From JBBQWZ01 sp043788745 (GTDB lineage: Bacteria > Acidobacteriota > Terriglobia > Bryobacterales > Bryobacteraceae): 10,683 nucleotides of DNA. The position numbers and the translations under genes were made by a program. The stretch is taken from positions 1-10,683 of the forward strand of contig JAYVTO010000232.1 of NCBI GenBank assembly GCA_043788745.1. Reading direction: 5' to 3'. Below, in pieces: positions 7,001 to 10,683 of the stretch. A model generated the notes under the pieces. That model was not told the DNA's origin and made no database searches. It was given only the letters and a program-made list of their open reading frames with translations. Positions within the stretch are counted from its first letter, which is position 1. Each line of letters begins with the position of its first letter.

Positions 7001-7245
7001 CGCTCCTTGCGGATGACCTCGGCAGCGAACTCGACGCTCAACGGTTCGATGTAGGTGCGGTCGGCGAGATCGGGGTCCGTCATGATCGTCGCGGGATTCG
7101 AATTGATGAGGATGACTTCGAAGCCATCGGCCTTGAGGGCCTTGCAGGCTTGCGCGCCGGAGTAATCGAACTCGCAGGCCTGGCCGATGATGATCGGGCC
7201 GGAACCGACGATAAGGATACGTTTGAGATCGTTGCGGCGGGGCAT
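4009..7245 (-). CDS. carB: Carbamoyl-phosphate synthase large subunit
   Basis: The 1078-residue product is normal length for the large subunit, which makes carbamoyl phosphate from bicarbonate, two ATP and ammonia channelled from CarA, feeding arginine and pyrimidine synthesis in the cytosol. The two homologous halves are clear. The first carboxyphosphate ATP-grasp half starts with ILIVGSGPIIIGQACEFDYS near residue 10, with LRPSFTMGGTGGGIAYN and VIVEMNPRVSRSSALASKAT further on. An oligomerisation region follows at about 400-550. The second half opens with VMILGSGPNRIGQGIEFDY near residue 555 and carries LRPSYVLGGRAMVIAYDEEM and VLEVNPRASRTVPYVSKATG. The final ~140 residues form the MGS-like allosteric domain, with TTGAHSFSDEKIIRRSAV near its end. 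The ATG directly follows the carA TAG without a spacer, so translation is probably coupled. No frameshift or missing block was seen. Confidence 0.98.
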   Translation of the reverse strand: MPRRNDLKRILIVGSGPIIIGQACEFDYSGAQACKALKADGFEVILINSNPATIMTDPDLADRTYIEPLSVEFAAEVIRKERPDALLSTVGGQTGLNLAVALAEAGILDKYGVELIGAKIDAIKKAEDRLLFKDAMRKIGLALPQSQLIKSVDKGVDFANKIGYPSILRPSFTMGGTGGGIAYNREELEDILERGLDLSPVHEVLMEESVLGWKEYEMEVMRDLADNAIIVCSIENFDPMGVHTGDSITVAPAQTLTDREYQMMRDASLACLREIGVDTGGSNVQFAINPKDGRMVIVEMNPRVSRSSALASKATGFPIAKIAAKLAVGYRLDEIRNDITRLTPACFEPTIDYVVVKIPRWQFEKFPGAEPVLNTQMKSVGEVMAIGRTFKQALGKGMRSLETGRASGSTILDPDLIQARLITPNPDRLPYIRFAFERGYTIETIHELTSIDPWFLRQVKEQVDYETEMATKSLATVTKDELRKAKRDGISDSRLARGWDVDQLDVRAKRKQMGLAAVFNRVDTCAAEFESFTPYLYSSYESECEANPTDRKKVMILGSGPNRIGQGIEFDYCCCHASFALQAFGVESIMVNCNPETVSTDYDTSDRLYFEPLTLEEVLNIYDTEKPDGVIVQFGGQTPLTLALPLKAAGVPIIGTDPENIDLAEDRKRFGALLDELNIPSPANGTATSVDTACSVARSLGFPVLLRPSYVLGGRAMVIAYDEEMVRRYMQEAVIFSQERPVLVDRFLEDATEVDVDALCDTDGNVLISGIMEHIEEAGVHSGDSSCVLPATSLSKAVLGTIMDYTRKLARALNVIGLMNAQYAIKGSTVYVLEVNPRASRTVPYVSKATGVALPKIAVGLMLGKKLTEFMTAEQLEIGVLPVSRFFVKSPVFPFNKFPGVDPSLGPEMRSTGEVMGVGDNFGEAFAKAQLGAGTPLPDQGTVFLSVNDRDKPVAVELAKRFHELGLKLTATRGTATAIEAAGVPCKRVFKVNEGRPNAVDLLKAGNLQLIIYTSTTGAHSFSDEKIIRRSAVLYRVPCITTISGAKASVEAIASRRRDPIRVWSLQEIHDELRVPKS

Positions 7246-8388
7246 CTACTTCGCCCCCGCTTTCGCGTTCTCAATTAGCTTGACGAAGTCGTCGAACAGA
7301 TATTGCGAATCGTGCGGCCCGGGCGCGGCCTCCGGGTGATACTGCACGCAGAAGACCGGATGGTTGCGGTGGCGGAAGCCTTCGAGTGTGTTGTCGTTCA
7401 AGTTGATGTGAGTGAGCTCGATGTCGGTCGCCGAAAGCGAATCGGGGTCGACGGCGAAGCCGTGGTTTTGCGCGGTGATTTCGACCTTGTTCGTGAGCTT
7501 GTTCAAGACGGGATGATTGCCGCCGCGGTGGCCGAACTTCAGCTTGTAGGTTTTTCCGCCGAGTGCCAGGCCTAGTACCTGATGGCCGAGGCAGATGCCG
7601 AACACCGGCGTCTTGCCGATCAACTTCCGAATTTGGGCGGCTTGAAACGCAAGCGGCTCCGGGTCGCCGGGGCCATTCGAGAGGAAGACGCCATCGGGCT
7701 TCAGCGCGAGCACATCATCGGCGGAAGTACCAGCGGGTACGACTGTGACATGACAGCCGACGTGGGCGAGGCGGCGGAGGATATTGCGTTTGATGCCGTA
7801 ATCAAAGGCCACCACGTGATGCGGCTGCGTTTCTGTCTTCGCGCGCATGACTTCGGACGGGGAGCAGGGCGTGACAGCTTCGGTCCATTCGTAGGTGGAT
7901 TTCGTCGAGACTCCGGTGGCGAGATCGAGCCCGGCCATCGAAGGCGTTATCCGTGCGCGCTCGACGAGATCCTGCGGATTGGCATCGCCCGTGTGGAGCA
8001 CACCGCGCATGACGCCGCGGGTTCGCAAGTGGCGAACCAAGCCGCGGGTGTCGATGGCGGCGGCACCGGGGATTCCATGGCGGCGGAGGAATTCGCCGGC
8101 GTCTTCGCCTGATCGCCAACTGCTGGCGGCAGGCGAGAACTCGCGGACAATCAGGCCTTCAATGTAAGGCCGGGACGCTTCGTTGTCGGCCTCATTTGCA
8201 CCGTAGTTGCCGATTTGGGGATAGGTCAGAACAACGATTTGGCCCGCATAGGATGGGTCCGTGAAGATTTCCTGATAGCCAGTGATCGATGTATTGAAGA
8301 CAACTTCGCCACACCGTTCGACGGGCGCACCAAAACCTGTGCCTTCGAAGATGGTGCCATCTTCCAAGGCGAGGAATGCTTTATTCAA
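7246..8388 (-). CDS. carA: Carbamoyl-phosphate synthase small (glutaminase) subunit
   Basis: The 380-residue glutamine amidotransferase subunit supplies ammonia to CarB. The N-terminal CPSase small domain is typical, with ALEDGTIFEGTGFGA at 7-21, VVFNTSITGYQEIFTDPSYA at 29-48 and AIDTRGLVRHLRTRG at 111-125. The class I GATase domain follows from about 192, with FDYGIKRNILRRL, SNGPGDPEPL (237-246) and the nucleophile elbow FGICLGHQVLGLALGG (Cys266). QNHGFAVD follows at 307-314, then QYHPEAAPGP supplying His351 and Glu353. All triad residues are present, so it should be active. The start is a TTG at 8386-8388: no ATG or GTG lies between the upstream in-frame TGA and this codon, family homology begins right after it, and a GGAGG sits 11 nt upstream. 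It is first in a carAB operon and divergent from metX. Confidence 0.97.
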   Translation of the reverse strand: MNKAFLALEDGTIFEGTGFGAPVERCGEVVFNTSITGYQEIFTDPSYAGQIVVLTYPQIGNYGANEADNEASRPYIEGLIVREFSPAASSWRSGEDAGEFLRRHGIPGAAAIDTRGLVRHLRTRGVMRGVLHTGDANPQDLVERARITPSMAGLDLATGVSTKSTYEWTEAVTPCSPSEVMRAKTETQPHHVVAFDYGIKRNILRRLAHVGCHVTVVPAGTSADDVLALKPDGVFLSNGPGDPEPLAFQAAQIRKLIGKTPVFGICLGHQVLGLALGGKTYKLKFGHRGGNHPVLNKLTNKVEITAQNHGFAVDPDSLSATDIELTHINLNDNTLEGFRHRNHPVFCVQYHPEAAPGPHDSQYLFDDFVKLIENAKAGAK

Positions 8389-8399
8389 GTCGGTAGAAG

Positions 8400-8404
8400 C
8401 CTCC
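8400..8404 (-). promoter_or_regulatory. Ribosome binding site supporting the TTG start of carA
   Basis: On the minus strand this reads GGAGG, 11 nt before the TTG initiation codon of carA. The spacing is a little long but the match to the anti-Shine-Dalgarno is strong, and no other start is available in frame. Confidence 0.6.
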
Positions 8405-8431
8405 GGGGATCTGCGGGGGTAACTTCTATTT

Positions 8432-8447
8432 CACCACATGTCGGGTG
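8432..8447. promoter_or_regulatory. Short dyad upstream of carA
   Basis: CACC (8432-8435) and GGTG (8444-8447) flank a core that contains the palindrome ACATGT (8436-8441). It lies 43 bp from the carA start in the divergent spacer and could be a protein-binding site. Arms are only 4 bp, so chance is a serious alternative. Confidence 0.2.
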
Positions 8448-8473
8448 GGATTCCTAAAGGCAAATATTACAAG

Positions 8474-8497
8474 GGCGCGAGGAGCGCCTGTTACACT
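8474..8497 (+). promoter_or_regulatory. Candidate metX promoter with internal dyad
   Basis: TACACT (8492-8497) is a plausible -10 element 17 nt before the metX ATG, the same hexamer seen before the DUF6933 gene. Just upstream, GGCGC (8474-8478) and GCGCC (8484-8488) form a 5-bp inverted repeat with a GAGGA loop, which would fall in the promoter spacer and could serve as an operator. No good -35 was found. If this -10 is real, the leader is too short for a SAM riboswitch. Confidence 0.35.
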
Positions 8498-8514
8498 TTG
8501 GTTGTTAGCCCCTC

Positions 8515-9611
<1,097 letters not shown>

Positions 9612-9612
<1 letters not shown>

Positions 9613-10223
9613 TGCCACAGTTCGCCCAAGACGTGTTCGGCCGAGGCGACTACGCCATCATCAGCGAGATTGTGGAGCCGGGTTCGCTGGTGCTCGATCT
9701 CGGCTGCGGCGAAGGCGAGTTACTCGCGTGGCTGCGCGACAAAAAAGACGTGCGGGCGCGGGGCGTCGAAATTGCCGCGTCGAAGGTGCAGAAGGCCATC
9801 GCGCGCGGCGTGTCGGCGTATCAGAGTGACATTGAAGATGCCGTCGCGGGGTATCAGGATCAGGCGTTCGACTACGTAATTCTGAGTCAGACGCTGCAGG
9901 AGATTCGCGCGCCTCTCGAGGTGCTGCGCGGGATGCTACGCATCGGGCGGCGGTGCATCGTTGCGTTCCCGAACTTCGGCCATTGGCGGGTGCGGTGGTC
10001 GCACCTGGTGAGCGGACGCGCTCCGCAGACGGAGCTGTTTCCGCATTCGTGGCATGAGTCTCCGAACACGCGATTTCTGACGATTGAGGATTTTGAGAGT
10101 CTCGCACAGCAAGAGGATTGGCACATTGAGAAACGGATTTTCTTGCGTGGGCAAAGCGCGGTGAAGTTGCGGCCGAATCTGTTGGCGCAGACGGCTGTGT
10201 ATCTGTTTAGCAAGAAGCGGTAG
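9612..10223 (+). CDS. metW: MetW, methionine biosynthesis partner of MetX
   Basis: A 203-residue Rossmann-fold protein of the class I methyltransferase superfamily. The SAM-binding motif I is VLDLGCGEGELLAWL (27-41), with the acidic residue at the end of strand 2 in GVEI (Glu53). Downstream blocks typical of MetW follow: FDYVILSQTLQEIRAPLEVL (about 87-106), CIVAFPNFGHWRVRW (about 116-130), LVSGRAP and a PNTRFLTIEDF segment. MetW genes characteristically follow metX and are reported to be needed for full homoserine acyltransferase activity; no methyltransferase reaction is firmly assigned. The ATG at 9612 shares its A with the metX stop (TGATG), so the pair should be translationally coupled. 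Confidence 0.93.
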
Positions 10224-10365
10224 GTAATTGAGAGTGAATGGCTTCGCCGCTGGCTCTGGTTCGGGCGGACCGGTCGGACCTGGTAGTCAGACCTACTCCG
10301 GTTTGTTGATAATTAATTTGAAGCTCTTGACAGTGTGATCGATACAATGAGGGTAGAGATCTGAC

Positions 10366-10385
10366 GCCATTGTTCCCTGTTCCTA
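10366..10385 (-). mobile_element. Second copy of the element-end motif, inverted
   Basis: On the minus strand this reads TAGGAACAGGGAACAATGGC. Aligned with AGGAATCAGGGGGAACAATGG at 232-252 it matches in order, apart from one missing T and two missing G in the G-run. The two copies are in opposite orientation, near either end of the window, and both border repeat-rich or scrambled DNA. This suggests a dispersed RAYT-associated sequence. Confidence 0.4.
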
Positions 10386-10424
10386 ATGTTTCAGCGTCCA
10401 CGCCTTAGGACAGCCTAGGCTTCT

Positions 10425-10467
10425 TAGGCACCGAATCCGCCCCCGAATCCGCCCTCGAATCCGCCCT
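10425..10467. repeat. TAGGCAC leader plus three 12-bp GAATCCGCC units
   Basis: After TAGGCAC (10425-10431) three consecutive 12-bp units, CGAATCCGCCCY, occupy 10432-10443, 10444-10455 and 10456-10467. Their first 11 bases are identical. The leader and first unit together (10425-10443) recur exactly at 10555-10573. Confidence 0.85.
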
Positions 10468-10486
10468 CAATGGTTGTCGCTTCGTG

Positions 10487-10505
10487 ACGAATGGCATAAA
10501 ACCAT
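10487..10505. repeat. 6-bp inverted repeat between the two GAATCCGCC clusters
   Basis: GAATGG and CCATTC form a perfect 6-bp stem around the 7-base loop CATAAAA. It sits in the segment separating the two direct-repeat clusters. Other copies of the CCATT/AATGG word occur nearby (10469-10473 and 10523-10527), so alternative pairings are possible. Confidence 0.5.
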
Positions 10506-10554
10506 TCTGCCACAAGAATGTTTCCATTGGTTAGCTTTCAACAGAACGATCATC

Positions 10555-10584
10555 TAGGCACCGAATCCGCCCCGAATCCGCCCC
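10555..10584. repeat. Second TAGGCAC plus GAATCCGCC cluster
   Basis: Repeats the 19-bp sequence of 10425-10443 exactly (10555-10573), here with an 11-bp unit at 10562-10572 and a 12-bp unit at 10573-10584. The offset from the first cluster is 130 bp. Two units here against three in the first cluster points to unit gain or loss after duplication. Confidence 0.85.
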
Positions 10585-10600
10585 CAACTTCTCTCCGTGC

Positions 10601-10630
10601 CGCATGCTGATGATCAATCCCTAGCATGCG
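10601..10630. repeat. 8-bp perfect inverted repeat
   Basis: CGCATGCT (10601-10608) and AGCATGCG (10623-10630) are exact reverse complements around a 14-base loop. There is no T-run after it. It lies between the second GAATCCGCC cluster and the 17-bp direct repeats, and resembles a small REP-like hairpin. Confidence 0.65.
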
Positions 10631-10632
10631 CC

Positions 10633-10683
10633 CCTTCAGGCTCATCCTGCGTTAGAAACAGGCCCTCCTTCAGGCTCATCCTG
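10633..10683. repeat. 17-bp direct repeat with 34-bp period
   Basis: CCTTCAGGCTCATCCTG occurs at 10633-10649 and again at 10667-10683, ending exactly at the window edge. The start-to-start distance is 34 bp, with a 17-base spacer. On the minus strand one frame across both copies reads R-M-S-L-K-E-G-L-F-L-T-Q-D-E-P-E-G-A-H-A-R-D then TGA, so it could be the tail of a leftward frame from outside. Whether more units follow cannot be seen. Confidence 0.75.

Larger units (their letters stand above)
10224..10683. other. 460-bp gene-free region with repeats
   Basis: No supported gene lies between metW and the window edge. The first part (10269-10307) contains nested dyads: ACCGG (10269-10273) with CCGGT (10298-10302), and inside them GTAG (10283-10286) with CTAC (10293-10296), followed by TTTGTT. 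This may be a poor metW terminator. Next comes an AT-rich stretch with TTGACA at 10327-10332 and TACAAT at 10343-10348, too close together to form a standard promoter. From about 10366 on, the region is dominated by element-like motifs and repeats, listed separately. Confidence 0.5.

Noticed and set aside
5518..7278. 586-codon + strand open frame
   Set aside because: It lies fully antisense to carB, has a composition rich in D, R, H and A and no domain pattern; it is a shadow of a GC-rich gene.
8445..8514. SAM riboswitch before metX
   Set aside because: The spacer shows no SAM-I or SAM-II core pattern that I could recognise, and the best -10 would leave a leader of about 15 nt.
10327..10348. 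Promoter TTGACA/TACAAT downstream of metW
   Set aside because: The two hexamers are separated by only 10 bp, too short for a sigma-70 promoter, and no gene follows in the window.
10633..10683. CRISPR array
   Set aside because: Only two 17-bp copies are visible, the spacer is too short, the repeat is not palindromic at its ends and no cas genes are in the window.

Overview
The window looks like chromosomal DNA of an Acidobacteriota, probably Solibacter/Bryobacter-like. This is inferred from a GC-rich sequence, a remnant of the 'NAVKHG' hypothetical family, REP-associated tyrosine transposase (RAYT) remnants, a P460 cytochrome and a DUF6933 protein. No taxonomic marker gene is present, so the assignment is tentative.

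Layout. (1) Positions 1-860 are a scrambled accessory patch. A leftward hypothetical gene runs off the left edge with a damaged 5' end. Beside it lies a RAYT-type element keeping only about the first 44 codons of its transposase, fused in frame to the last ~115 codons of a GT87/DUF2029-type membrane glycosyltransferase. (2) Positions 861-1326 hold no convincing gene but contain four 15-bp tandem units. (3) A secreted P460-family haem protein (leftward) and an AraC-family regulator (rightward) are divergent, and the cytochrome start codon shares a CATG with one possible regulator start. (4) A DUF6933 protein follows, then a probable C-terminal RAYT scrap and about 400 bp of eroded DNA. (5) carA-carB (leftward) encode the two subunits of carbamoyl-phosphate synthetase, with no gap between them. 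(6) Across a 126-bp divergent spacer, metX-metW (rightward, 1-nt overlap) encode homoserine O-acyltransferase and its MetW partner. (7) The last 460 bp hold no gene. They carry a set of short direct and inverted repeats and a second, inverted copy of a motif found next to the transposase remnant.

Functionally, positions 4009-10223 are housekeeping: carbamoyl phosphate for arginine and pyrimidines (carAB), and homoserine activation for methionine (metXW). Positions 1-4008 are accessory and rearranged. I found no strong case for a new multi-gene system. The points most worth a second look are the repeat array at the right edge, the element-glycosyltransferase chimera, the P460/AraC divergent pair and the uncharacterised DUF6933 gene.
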